A stretch of 64,000 nt of DNA from Simplicispira sedimenti (GTDB lineage: Bacteria > Pseudomonadota > Gammaproteobacteria > Burkholderiales > Burkholderiaceae_C), in contig NZ_JAKVIJ010000005.1 in assembly GCF_022760965.1 (NCBI RefSeq), positions 124,001 to 188,000 of the forward strand. The letters are read 5' to 3'. The notes beneath the pieces were generated by a model. The model saw nothing but the letters and a program-made list of their open reading frames with translations. It was not told where the DNA came from and did no database searches. Made by a program: the position numbers and the translations under genes. Below are positions 8,886-16,865 of this stretch, one piece after another (within the stretch, counting starts at the first letter, position 1; the number at the start of each line of letters is the position of its first letter).

Positions 8886-9995
8886 ATGCAACGCCCCTAC
8901 AACTTCTCTGCCGGCCCGGCTGCCATTCCTGCCGAAGTTCTGGAACAAGCCGCCGCCGAAATGCTGGACTGGCACGGCAGCGGTATGGGCGTGATGGAGA
9001 TGAGCCACCGAGGCAAGGAATTCATCTCCATCTGCGAACAGGCCGAGGCCGACCTGCGCGAGCTGCTGGCCATCCCGCCGCAGTTCCAGGTGTTGTTCAT
9101 GCAAGGCGGTGGCCTGGCCGAAAACGCCATCGTGCCGCTGAACCTCTCGCGTGCCGGGACGGTCGATTTTGTGGTGACCGGTGGCTGGAGCCAGAAGTCG
9201 GCCAAGGAAGCGCGCAAGTACGCCGCAGAGGTGAACGTGGTGGCCACCAGCGAGGACAGCCAGTTCACCACCCTGCCCGCCCCGACGCAGTGGCAACTGA
9301 GCAAGGGTGCCAGCTACCTGCACCTGTGCAGCAACGAAACCATCCACGGCATCGAATTCCATGAACTGCCCGACCTGAAGGCCCTGGGCTCGGATGCGCC
9401 GCTGGTCATCGATTTCTCCTCCCACGTCGCCTCGCGCAGCGTGGACTGGTCGCGCGTGGGCCTGGCCTTTGGCGGCGCGCAAAAAAACCTGGGCCCTGCG
9501 GGCCTGACGCTGGTCGTGGTGCGCGAGGATTTGCTGGGCCACGCCCTGCCCATCTGCCCCAGCGCGTTCAACTACCAGACGGTGGCCGAGAACCGCTCCA
9601 TGTACAACACGCCGCCCACCTGGGGCATCTACATCGCGGGCCTGACCTTCCAGTGGCTCAAGCGCCAGCGCGAAGGCAGTCTCAGCGGCATTGCCGCCAT
9701 CGAGCAGCGCAACATCGCCAAGGCGCAGATGCTGTACGACACCATCGACCAATCCGCGTTTTACGTGAACAAGGTGGCTGCCCACTGCCGTTCGCGCATG
9801 AACGTACCCTTCTTCCTGCGTGACGAATCGCGCAACGATGCCTTCCTGGCCGGCGCCAAAGAGCGCGGCCTGCTGCAACTCAAGGGCCACAAGTCCGTGG
9901 GCGGCATGCGCGCCAGCATCTACAACGCCATGCCCATCGCAGGCGTGCAGGCGCTGGTGGACTACATGCGAGAATTCGAGCAGCGCCACGCCTGA
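8886..9995 (+). CDS. serC: phosphoserine aminotransferase
   Basis: Converts 3-phosphohydroxypyruvate plus glutamate to 3-phosphoserine, and acts similarly in pyridoxal phosphate synthesis. The protein has 369 residues, typical being about 360. The N-terminal YNFSAGPAAIPAEVL, the MSHRGKEF segment, and the PLP lysine Lys200 in FGGAQKNLGPAG are all present, as are the later NTPPTWGIY and SVGGMRASIYNAM motifs. It begins a compact aromatic/serine cluster: pheA starts 14 bases after its stop. The gyrA-serC-pheA-tyrA-aroA order is common in betaproteobacteria. Confidence 0.97.
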   Translation: MQRPYNFSAGPAAIPAEVLEQAAAEMLDWHGSGMGVMEMSHRGKEFISICEQAEADLRELLAIPPQFQVLFMQGGGLAENAIVPLNLSRAGTVDFVVTGGWSQKSAKEARKYAAEVNVVATSEDSQFTTLPAPTQWQLSKGASYLHLCSNETIHGIEFHELPDLKALGSDAPLVIDFSSHVASRSVDWSRVGLAFGGAQKNLGPAGLTLVVVREDLLGHALPICPSAFNYQTVAENRSMYNTPPTWGIYIAGLTFQWLKRQREGSLSGIAAIEQRNIAKAQMLYDTIDQSAFYVNKVAAHCRSRMNVPFFLRDESRNDAFLAGAKERGLLQLKGHKSVGGMRASIYNAMPIAGVQALVDYMREFEQRHA

Positions 9996-10009
9996 GCCGC
10001 GCCCCACCC

Positions 10010-11107
10010 ATGAACACCCCACAAGCCACCCCTGAACTGGCCAGCCTGCGCGTCCAGATCGACAACATCGACCAGCAACTGCTCACCCTGCTGAACCAGC
10101 GCGCCCTGGTGGCCGAGCGTGTCGGCGAGGTCAAGAAACGCGAAGGCACCCCCTTCTTCCGCCCCGACCGCGTGGCGCAGGTGATCGAAAAAATCACACG
10201 CGCCAACCCTGGGCCGCTCAAGAGCGCGCATGTCGCCGCCATCTGGCGCGAAATCATGTCGGCCTGCCTGGCGCTCGAATCACCCCAGCGCGTGGCCGTG
10301 CTGGGGCCTGCGGGCACCTTCTGCGAGCAGGCGGCGATCGAGTATTTCGGCGGGGCTGCCGACATCGTCTATTGCGCCAACTTCGACGAAGTGTTCCACG
10401 CCACGGCCTCGGGCAGCGTGCAGTTCGGTGTGGTGGGGGTCGAAAATTCGGTCGAGGGCGTAGTCACGCGCTCGCTCGATCTGTTCCTGCACTCACCCAC
10501 GCATGTGGTGGGCGAAGTGAGCCTGCTGGTGCGCCACAACCTGCTGCGCCAGACCGATTCGCTCGACGGCATCGAGGCCGTGCTGGCCCACCCGCAGGCC
10601 CTGGCGCAGTGCCAGGCCTGGCTGACCAAGCACCTGCCGCACGCCGAGCGCCGACCCGTCTCCAGCAACGCCGAGGGTGCGCGGCTGGCCGCCACCAACC
10701 CAACCTGGGCGGCCCTGGCCAGCGAACGCGCGGCCACGCAGTTCGGCCTGCACATCGTTGCGCACGCCATCCAGGACGAGGCCTACAACCGAACGCGCTT
10801 TGCCATCATCTGCCTGCCCCACACGCTGGCCATGCCTGCGCCCACGGGCAAGGACTGCACGAGCCTGATCGTTTCGGTCCCCAACGAACCCGGCGCGGTG
10901 CACGACCTGCTGGTGCCGCTGAAGAAGCACGGCGTCTCGATGACGCGCTTCGAGTCGCGCCCTGCACGCACGGGCCAGTGGGAATACTATTTCTACATCG
11001 ACATCGACGGACACCCCTCGCAGCCCCATGTGGCCGCTGCGCTGGAGGAGCTGCGCTCGCTGTGCGCGTACTACAAGATGCTGGGCGCCTATCCGGTCAC
11101 GCCCTGA
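10010..11107 (+). CDS. pheA: bifunctional chorismate mutase / prephenate dehydratase
   Basis: Converts chorismate to prephenate and then phenylpyruvate, the committed route to phenylalanine. The 365-residue protein has an AroQ-type mutase domain at about 8-92 (RVQIDNIDQQLL, LLNQRALVAERVGEVK). The dehydratase domain covers about 94-275, with VAVLGPAGTFCEQA at 95-108, VGVENSVEG and YNRTRFAII. A C-terminal ACT regulatory domain at about 283-360 has the phenylalanine-binding ESRP motif at 315-318 and GAVHDLL, so feedback inhibition by phenylalanine is expected. tyrA follows after 44 bases. Confidence 0.97.
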   Translation: MNTPQATPELASLRVQIDNIDQQLLTLLNQRALVAERVGEVKKREGTPFFRPDRVAQVIEKITRANPGPLKSAHVAAIWREIMSACLALESPQRVAVLGPAGTFCEQAAIEYFGGAADIVYCANFDEVFHATASGSVQFGVVGVENSVEGVVTRSLDLFLHSPTHVVGEVSLLVRHNLLRQTDSLDGIEAVLAHPQALAQCQAWLTKHLPHAERRPVSSNAEGARLAATNPTWAALASERAATQFGLHIVAHAIQDEAYNRTRFAIICLPHTLAMPAPTGKDCTSLIVSVPNEPGAVHDLLVPLKKHGVSMTRFESRPARTGQWEYYFYIDIDGHPSQPHVAAALEELRSLCAYYKMLGAYPVTP

Positions 11108-11151
11108 ACGCGCGAAAGCCGCCATGCACCGCAACGCAACAAGGACATTGC

Positions 11152-12030
11152 ATGTTTGAACAACTCGGGCTCATCGGATGCGGACTGATGGGTGGATCGT
11201 TTGCCCTGGCGCTCAAGCAGGCCGGGTTGGTGCAGCGCGTGGTGGGCTACAGCAAGTCCCCGTCCACGACCGACCGCGCACGCCAACTGGGCGTGATCGA
11301 CGTGGAAGCCCCCTCGGCCCTGCTGGCCGTCGCCGGCGCCGATATCGTGCTGCTGGCGGTGCCAGTGTCGGCCACCGAGGCCACGCTCAAGGCCATCCGG
11401 CACCTCGTCACGCCCCAAATGCTCATCATGGACGTGGGCTCCACCAAGGCCGACGTGGTGCAGGCCGCCGAAAGCGCGCTGCGCGAAAAGGTGGGCTCCT
11501 TCGTGCCTGCACACCCCATCACGGGGCGTGAAGTCTCGGGCGTGGAACACGCCGAGGCCGACCTCTACAGCGGCCGCCAGGTCATCCTCACGCCCACCGA
11601 GCGTACCTACACCGCACAATTGCAGCGCGCACAAGAGGTTTGGACGCAACTGGGCAGCCGCGTCACCCGCATGTCGCCCGAGTCGCACGACGCCGCCTTT
11701 GCCGCCGTGAGCCACCTGCCGCACCTGCTGGCCTTCACGCTGATCAACAGCATCGCCGGGCAGGAGGATGCCGACACCTACCTGTCGCTCGCCGGCCCGG
11801 GCTTTCGCGACTTCACGCGCATTGCCGCGAGCGACCCCAAGGTGTGGCGCGACATCCTGCTGTCCAACCGCGAAGAACTGCTGCGGCAGTCCGACCTGTA
11901 CAAGCAGACGCTCGAACGCATCGAGCACGCCATGCGCCAGGGTGACTCACAGTCCATTGAGGACATGCTCACCTTCGCCAGCGAAACCCGCAAGCACTGG
12001 CGCATGGGCGCCCAGCGCAGCAAGAAGTAA
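11152..12030 (+). CDS. tyrA: prephenate dehydrogenase family protein
   Basis: Predicted NAD(P)-dependent oxidative decarboxylation of prephenate (or arogenate) toward tyrosine. The 292-residue protein has an N-terminal Rossmann motif, LGLIGCGLMGGSFALAL at 5-21, then the DVGSTKADVV segment, the active-site PAHPITGREVSGVEHA and the dimer helices with HLPHLLAFTL and LAGPGFRDFTRIA. There is no ACT or mutase domain, so it is the short monofunctional type. The ATG at 11152 fits the family N-terminus. Substrate preference (prephenate or arogenate) cannot be read from sequence. Confidence 0.94.
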   Translation: MFEQLGLIGCGLMGGSFALALKQAGLVQRVVGYSKSPSTTDRARQLGVIDVEAPSALLAVAGADIVLLAVPVSATEATLKAIRHLVTPQMLIMDVGSTKADVVQAAESALREKVGSFVPAHPITGREVSGVEHAEADLYSGRQVILTPTERTYTAQLQRAQEVWTQLGSRVTRMSPESHDAAFAAVSHLPHLLAFTLINSIAGQEDADTYLSLAGPGFRDFTRIAASDPKVWRDILLSNREELLRQSDLYKQTLERIEHAMRQGDSQSIEDMLTFASETRKHWRMGAQRSKK

Positions 12031-12152
12031 CCCGGGGATTTCCTGCGGCGCGGCCCCAGACGGGCGGCGTCTTGAGCGAATCCCGCGCGGCGCATGCCCA
12101 TGGGCCGATGCGCCGCGTGCACCGGCCCCTGGGCCATGGACGAACGACACCG

Positions 12153-14183
12153 ATGTACCGCACCGCCTTCCTCGATCTGCCGCCCCTGCACGCTGTGGCG
12201 GGCGAAGTCCAGCTCCCTGGCTCCAAGAGCATTTCCAACCGTGTGCTGCTGTTGGCCGCACTGAGCGCGGGCCGCACCACGGTGCACGACCTGCTGGCCT
12301 CGGACGACACCCGCGTGATGCTGGACGCGCTGCGCCAACTGGGCTGCACCGTCGAAGAGGATGGCGCACAGGTACACATCACCGGCCTGGGCGGCCGGGC
12401 GCCACACTCGCCTGCCCAACTGTTCCTGGGCAACGCGGGCACGGCCATGCGCCCTCTGACGGCGGCACTGGCGCTGCTGGGTGGCGCGTTTGAACTCAGC
12501 GGCATTGCGCGCATGCACGAGCGCCCCATTGGCGACCTGGTCGATGCGCTGCGCCAACTCGGTTGCCAGATCGACTACCTGGGCAACGAGGGTTATCCGC
12601 CGCTGCGCATCGCCCATGCAGGCGGTGTACCGCCCCTGAAGCTCGACGCGCCCATCCGCGTGCGCGGCGACGTGTCCAGCCAGTTCCTCACTGCGCTGCT
12701 GATGGCGCTGCCGCTGGCCAGTGCGCAGCAGGACGTGGTGATCGAGGTGGTGGGCGAGCTCATCTCCAAGCCCTACATCCACATCACGCTGCGCCTGCTG
12801 GAGCGTTTTGGCATTGCCGTGGTGCACGACCAATGGCAGCGCTTCACCATTCCGGCCGGCAGCCGCTACCAATCTCCCGGCGACATCCATGTGGAGGCAG
12901 ACGCTTCCTCTGCTAGCTATTTCATAGCTGCTGGCGCAATAGCAGCGGGCGCTAACGGCCAAAATGGCGTCAAAATTCTGGGTGTGGGGCTGGATTCCAT
13001 CCAGGGCGACATCCGCTTTGTCGAGGCCGCGCAGGCCATGGGTGCGCAGGTCACCAGCGGCCCCAACTGGCTGGAAGTGTCGCGCGGCGCCTGGCCGCTG
13101 CGCGCCATCGAGCTGGACTGCAACCACATCCCCGACGCCGCCATGACCCTGGCCGTCATGGCCCTGTACGCCCAGGGCACCACGGTGCTGCGCAACATTG
13201 CCAGCTGGCGCGTCAAGGAAACCGACCGCATCGCCGCCATGGCCACCGAGCTGCGCAAGCTGGGCGCCAGCGTGGAAGAAGGGCCAGACTTCATTCGTGT
13301 GACGCCGCCCGCCAGCCCGACGCACTGGAAAGCCGCGTCCATCCACACCTATGACGACCACCGCGTCGCCATGTGCTTCTCGCTCGCCAGTTTCAACCCG
13401 GCAGGCCTGCCCGTGCGCATCGAAGACCCGCAGTGCGTGGCCAAGACCTTTCCGGACTACTTCGAGGCCCTGTTCTCGGTGGCGCAGGTGGCGCCAGAAC
13501 ACATCCCGGTGCTGTGCATCGACGGCCCCACCGCCTCGGGCAAGGGCACGGTGGCGGCGGAGGTGGCGCAGCGCCTGGGCTACGGTTTTCTCGATTCGGG
13601 TGCCATGTACCGCATCACGGCCCTGGCCGCCAAGCGCGCTGGGCTGGCGATCGACGCCGCCCACGAAGCCGCCATTGCCGCCCTGGCACGCCAGCTCCCA
13701 GTGCACTTTGAAGGCAGCCAGGTCTGGCTGGGCGGCGACGACGTGACCGAAGCCATCCGCACCGAAGAAGCGGGCATGAACGCCTCGCGCGTTTCGGCCC
13801 TGCCAGCGGTGCGCGAGGCCCTGGTTCATCTCCAGCACAGCTTTCGCCGCCTGCCCGGCCTGGTGGCCGACGGGCGCGACATGGGCACCGTCATCTTCCC
13901 CGGCGCGCCGCTCAAGGTGTTCCTCACCGCCAGCGTGGAATGTCGGGCGCAGCGGCGCCACAAGCAGTTGATTTCAAAGGGAATCGACACTACAATCGAC
14001 AGTCTTCGTGCGGACCTGCAGGCGCGCGACGCCAGGGACATGTCCCGCAGCGTTGCCCCTTTGAAGCCCGCACAGGATGCTCTGGTGCTGGACAGCTCCC
14101 ACCTCACGGTCGAACAGGCCGTGGATCAGGTGCTCGTCTGGTGGCAAGAGCGCCAGCCCTTCGTGCCCCGCACGCAGGGCTGA
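12153..14183 (+). CDS. aroA-cmk: EPSP synthase / cytidylate kinase fusion
   Basis: One uninterrupted 676-residue frame joins two enzymes. Residues 1 to about 445 are 3-phosphoshikimate 1-carboxyvinyltransferase (shikimate pathway), with LPGSKSISNR at 21-30, FLGNAGTAMRP ending at 101, and later WRVKETDRI and TYDDHRVAM. From about residue 450 a complete CMP kinase follows, with P-loop GPTASGKGTV, LDSGAMYR, VADGRDMGTVIFP and RDARDMSRSVAP. No linker, stop or frameshift is seen at the junction near 13500. This fused gene is known from related betaproteobacteria, whereas in most bacteria the two are separate. A dispersed repeat lies in frame at about residues 253-273, making that loop about five residues longer than I recall for E. 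coli AroA. The start at 12153 fits the AroA N-terminus. Confidence 0.96.
   Translation: MYRTAFLDLPPLHAVAGEVQLPGSKSISNRVLLLAALSAGRTTVHDLLASDDTRVMLDALRQLGCTVEEDGAQVHITGLGGRAPHSPAQLFLGNAGTAMRPLTAALALLGGAFELSGIARMHERPIGDLVDALRQLGCQIDYLGNEGYPPLRIAHAGGVPPLKLDAPIRVRGDVSSQFLTALLMALPLASAQQDVVIEVVGELISKPYIHITLRLLERFGIAVVHDQWQRFTIPAGSRYQSPGDIHVEADASSASYFIAAGAIAAGANGQNGVKILGVGLDSIQGDIRFVEAAQAMGAQVTSGPNWLEVSRGAWPLRAIELDCNHIPDAAMTLAVMALYAQGTTVLRNIASWRVKETDRIAAMATELRKLGASVEEGPDFIRVTPPASPTHWKAASIHTYDDHRVAMCFSLASFNPAGLPVRIEDPQCVAKTFPDYFEALFSVAQVAPEHIPVLCIDGPTASGKGTVAAEVAQRLGYGFLDSGAMYRITALAAKRAGLAIDAAHEAAIAALARQLPVHFEGSQVWLGGDDVTEAIRTEEAGMNASRVSALPAVREALVHLQHSFRRLPGLVADGRDMGTVIFPGAPLKVFLTASVECRAQRRHKQLISKGIDTTIDSLRADLQARDARDMSRSVAPLKPAQDALVLDSSHLTVEQAVDQVLVWWQERQPFVPRTQG
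12909..12972 (+). repeat. dispersed ~60-bp repeat, copy 3, in frame inside aroA
   Basis: Plus orientation: TGCTAGCTATTTCATAGC, then TGCTGGCGCAATAGCAGCGG, then GCGCTAACGGCCAAAATGG. It is translated as part of the segment SASYFIAAGAIAAGANGQNG. The flanking aroA sequence is normal and the frame stays open. The match is looser than in intergenic copies. Confidence 0.65.
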
Positions 14184-14188
14184 AAAGC

Positions 14189-14208
14189 AGCAGGGCCGCA
14201 AGGCCCTG
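14189..14208 (+). other. strong hairpin after aroA-cmk
   Basis: GCAGGGCC-GCAA-GGCCCTGC is nearly all stem, with eight-base arms and a stable GCAA tetraloop, six bases after the stop codon. No T tract follows, so it may protect the mRNA 3' end or pause RNA polymerase rather than act as a classical terminator. Confidence 0.45.
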
Positions 14209-14267
14209 CAAAAGGCCCACCCGGCCCCCATCGCGCAGCAGCGCACGGTCAGGTGGTTCACAACTTA

Positions 14268-14334
14268 ACCCGCGGAAACACCCGCAAAACCACCGCAAGC
14301 AGCTATAAAAACGGTAGCAATGGTGCTGCCGGAA
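14268..14334 (-). repeat. dispersed ~60-bp repeat, copy 4 (degenerate)
   Basis: Read on the minus strand: ATTGCTACCGTTTTTATAGC, then TGCTTGCGGTGGTTTTGCGG and a poorly matching tail. It lies in the leader just upstream of rpsA, pointing away from it. Confidence 0.55.
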
Positions 14335-14357
14335 TCCTGTTTGTGGCAAGGAAACAC

Positions 14358-16043
14358 ATGTCCGAATCTTTTGCCGCCCTTTTTGAAGAATCCCTCCAGC
14401 GTACCGAAATGCGCCCGGGCGAAGTCATCACCGCCGAAGTCGTGCGCGTGGAACACAACTTCGTCGTGGTCAACGCAGGCCTCAAGTCCGAAGCCTACGT
14501 GCCCATCGAGGAATTCAAGAACGATCAGGGCGAAGTGGAAGTCCAAGTCGGTGACTTCGTTTCGGTGGCCATCGGCTCCATCGAAAACGGTTACGGCGAC
14601 ACCATCCTGTCGCGTGACACCGCCAAGCGTCTGGCTTCCTGGATGAGCCTGGAAAAGGCCCTGGAATCCGGCGAGTTCGTCACCGGCACCACGTCCGGCA
14701 AGGTCAAGGGCGGCCTGACTGTCCTGGTCAACGGCATCCGCGCCTTCCTGCCCGGCTCGCTGATCGATACGCGTCCGATCAAGGATCTGACGCCGTACGA
14801 AAACAAGACCATGGAATTCAAGGTCATCAAGCTCGACCGCAAGCGCAACAACGTGGTGCTGAGCCGCCGCGCCGTGGTGGAAGCCTCCATGGGCGAAGAG
14901 CGCGCCAAGCTGATGGAAACCCTGAAGGAAGGCTCCATCGTTCAAGGTGTGGTCAAGAACATCACCGAATACGGTGCGTTCGTGGACCTGGGCGGCATCG
15001 ACGGCCTGCTGCACATCACCGACATGGCATGGCGCCGCGTGCGTCACCCCTCCGAAGTGGTGACCGCTGGCCAGGAAATCACGGCCAAGATCCTCAAGTT
15101 CGACACCGAGAAGAACCGCGTGTCCCTGGGCCTCAAGCAGATGGGCGACGATCCCTGGATGGGCGTGGCTCGCCGCTACCCCCAGAGCACCCGCCTGTTC
15201 GGCAAGATCACGAACATTGCCGACTACGGCGCGTTCGTCGAACTCGAGCCCGGCATCGAAGGCCTGGTGCACGTCTCCGAAATGGACTGGACCAACAAGA
15301 ACATCGCTCCCGCCAAGCTGGTTTCGCTGGGCGACGAAGTCGAAGTCATGGTCCTGGAAATCGACGAAGACAAGCGCCGCATCAGCCTGGGCATGAAGCA
15401 GTGCCGTGCCAACCCCTGGCAAGAGTTCGCGCAAAACACCAAGCGCGGCGACCGCGTCAAGGGCCCGATCAAGTCGATCACCGACTTCGGCGTGTTCGTG
15501 GGTCTGGCTGCCGGTATCGACGGCCTGGTGCACCTGTCCGACCTGTCCTGGAACGAGCCCGGCGAAGCCGCCGTGCGCAACTACAAGAAGGGCCAGGAAG
15601 TCGAAGCCATCGTGCTGGCTGTCGATGTGGACCGCGAGCGCATCTCCCTGGGCATCAAGCAGCTCGACGGCGACCCGTTCACCACCTTCGTGACCGTGAA
15701 CGACAAGGGCCAGACGGTGACCGGCAAGGTCAAGACCGTGGACGCCCGTGGCGCTGAGATCGATCTGGGTGAAGACATCATCGGCTACCTGCGCGCCAGC
15801 GAAATCTCCCGCGACCGCGTGGAAGACGCCCGCAACGTGCTCAAGGAAGGCGACGAAGTCACGGCCGTGGTGGTCAACGTCGATCGCAAGACGCGCAACA
15901 TCCAGCTGTCGATCAAGGCCAAGGACATGGCCGACCAGAACGAAGCCATGCAATCGCTGAGCCAGCAATCAGCCCGCGAAAGCGCTGGCACGACCAGCCT
16001 GGGCGCCCTGCTGCGCGCCAAGCTGGACAACTCGGACAAATAA
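14358..16043 (+). CDS. rpsA: 30S ribosomal protein S1
   Basis: A 561-residue RNA-binding protein of the small ribosomal subunit that helps load mRNA at initiation. Six S1 (OB-fold) repeats can be followed. Conserved repeat segments include VVNAGLKSEAYVPIEEF in the first, ITEYGAFVDLGGIDGLLHITD in the third, IADYGAFVELEPGIEGLVHVS in the fourth and ITDFGVFVGLAAGIDGLVHLS in the fifth. E. coli S1 has 557 residues. The ATG at 14358 gives the usual MSESFAALFEESL start and is preceded by an AAGGAAA-type binding site. A terminator hairpin follows, then ihfB, the common rpsA-ihfB arrangement. Confidence 0.98.
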   Translation: MSESFAALFEESLQRTEMRPGEVITAEVVRVEHNFVVVNAGLKSEAYVPIEEFKNDQGEVEVQVGDFVSVAIGSIENGYGDTILSRDTAKRLASWMSLEKALESGEFVTGTTSGKVKGGLTVLVNGIRAFLPGSLIDTRPIKDLTPYENKTMEFKVIKLDRKRNNVVLSRRAVVEASMGEERAKLMETLKEGSIVQGVVKNITEYGAFVDLGGIDGLLHITDMAWRRVRHPSEVVTAGQEITAKILKFDTEKNRVSLGLKQMGDDPWMGVARRYPQSTRLFGKITNIADYGAFVELEPGIEGLVHVSEMDWTNKNIAPAKLVSLGDEVEVMVLEIDEDKRRISLGMKQCRANPWQEFAQNTKRGDRVKGPIKSITDFGVFVGLAAGIDGLVHLSDLSWNEPGEAAVRNYKKGQEVEAIVLAVDVDRERISLGIKQLDGDPFTTFVTVNDKGQTVTGKVKTVDARGAEIDLGEDIIGYLRASEISRDRVEDARNVLKEGDEVTAVVVNVDRKTRNIQLSIKAKDMADQNEAMQSLSQQSARESAGTTSLGALLRAKLDNSDK

Positions 16044-16097
16044 GGCCCAAGGCGGCGCTGACGTTCAGCGTCGCCCCACGCCCCTTGTTCCATCAAG

Positions 16098-16135
16098 GGC
16101 CGGGCGGGTGCACAATGTGCCCTCCCGGCCTTTTT
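16098..16135 (+). terminator. intrinsic terminator after rpsA
   Basis: An eleven-base stem GGCCGGGCGGG / CCCTCCCGGCC, with one mismatch and further pairing in the loop (GCAC/GTGC), is followed by TTTTT. It sits between rpsA and ihfB, 19 bases before the ihfB start, so ihfB expression depends on read-through or on a promoter inside this short gap. Confidence 0.8.
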
Positions 16136-16153
16136 CACGCCTTTTTTCATCCC

Positions 16154-16483
16154 ATGACCCGATCCGACCTCGTTGAAGCGCTTGCCGCACGGTTCAGCCA
16201 CCTCACGCAGCGCGATGCGGAATACGCCGTCAAGACCCTGCTCGACGCCATTGGCCAGGCCCTGGTGCAAGGCCACCGCATCGAAGTCCGGGGCTTTGGC
16301 AGCTTTTCGGTCAGCCACCGCCCACCGCGCATCGGACGAAATCCGCGCAGCGGTGAATCCGTGGCCATTCCGGCCAAGCGTGTGCCCCACTTCAAGCCCG
16401 GCAAGGCCCTGCGCGAAGCCGTGGACCAGCGCACCGCCGAACTCGAAAGCCATCAGCACGAGCCGTCAGGCGCGCCCCGCTGA
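16154..16483 (+). CDS. ihfB: integration host factor subunit beta
   Basis: A 109-residue DNA-bending protein of the HU/IHF family that pairs with IhfA. Motifs are MTRSDLVEALAARF, the beta-arm region with VRGFGSFSV and RPPRIGRNPRSGE, and the intercalating-proline environment, then VPHFKPGKALR near the C-terminus. E. coli IhfB has 94 residues; the extra tail here (TAELESHQHEPSGAPR) is hydrophilic. The ATG at 16154 matches the family start; the frame upstream passes through the rpsA terminator. lapA follows 70 bases later. Confidence 0.96.
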   Translation: MTRSDLVEALAARFSHLTQRDAEYAVKTLLDAIGQALVQGHRIEVRGFGSFSVSHRPPRIGRNPRSGESVAIPAKRVPHFKPGKALREAVDQRTAELESHQHEPSGAPR

Positions 16484-16553
16484 GGTTTTTGCGCCGCCAG
16501 CGGCCAAGCGCAGGGCGGCGGCCCGTAGAATTCCTCCACCACGGGGGAGATCC

Positions 16554-16865
16554 ATGAAATACCTGCTGTGGCTGCTCAAGGCAGCCATTTTTTTCACCCT
16601 GTTTGCCTTTGCCCTCAACAACCAACAGGACGCCACCGTGCACTTCTTCTTTGGCACGCAGTGGCGCGCGCCCCTGGTGCTGGTGGTGCTCACCGCCTTT
16701 GCCGCCGGGCTGGTGACCGGTGTGCTGGGCATGGTGCCGCGCTGGTGGAAGCACCGCGCCGCAGCCCGCCAGGCGCAGGATCAACTGAGCCTGCGCGATC
16801 GCCAAGCGCCCCTGCCACCCCAAGCCGCCCCCACCAACGACAGCGCACCGCCCCATGGAATCTGA
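16554..16865 (+). CDS. lapA: LapA-family inner membrane protein
   Basis: A 103-residue protein with two membrane helices (about residues 4-20 and 39-60), the NNQQDATVHFFFG segment between them, and a hydrophilic cytoplasmic tail. This is the DUF1049/LapA family. In E. coli LapA is encoded with LapB and linked to control of lipopolysaccharide synthesis through FtsH/LpxC. A GGGGAG binding site precedes the ATG at 16554. It overlaps lapB by 11 bases, which supports co-translation. Confidence 0.92.
   Translation: MKYLLWLLKAAIFFTLFAFALNNQQDATVHFFFGTQWRAPLVLVVLTAFAAGLVTGVLGMVPRWWKHRAAARQAQDQLSLRDRQAPLPPQAAPTNDSAPPHGI

Noticed and set aside
13480..13520. Sequencing frameshift joining aroA and cmk
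   Set aside because: The frame is continuous, both proteins are complete in length and the fusion is known in relatives.
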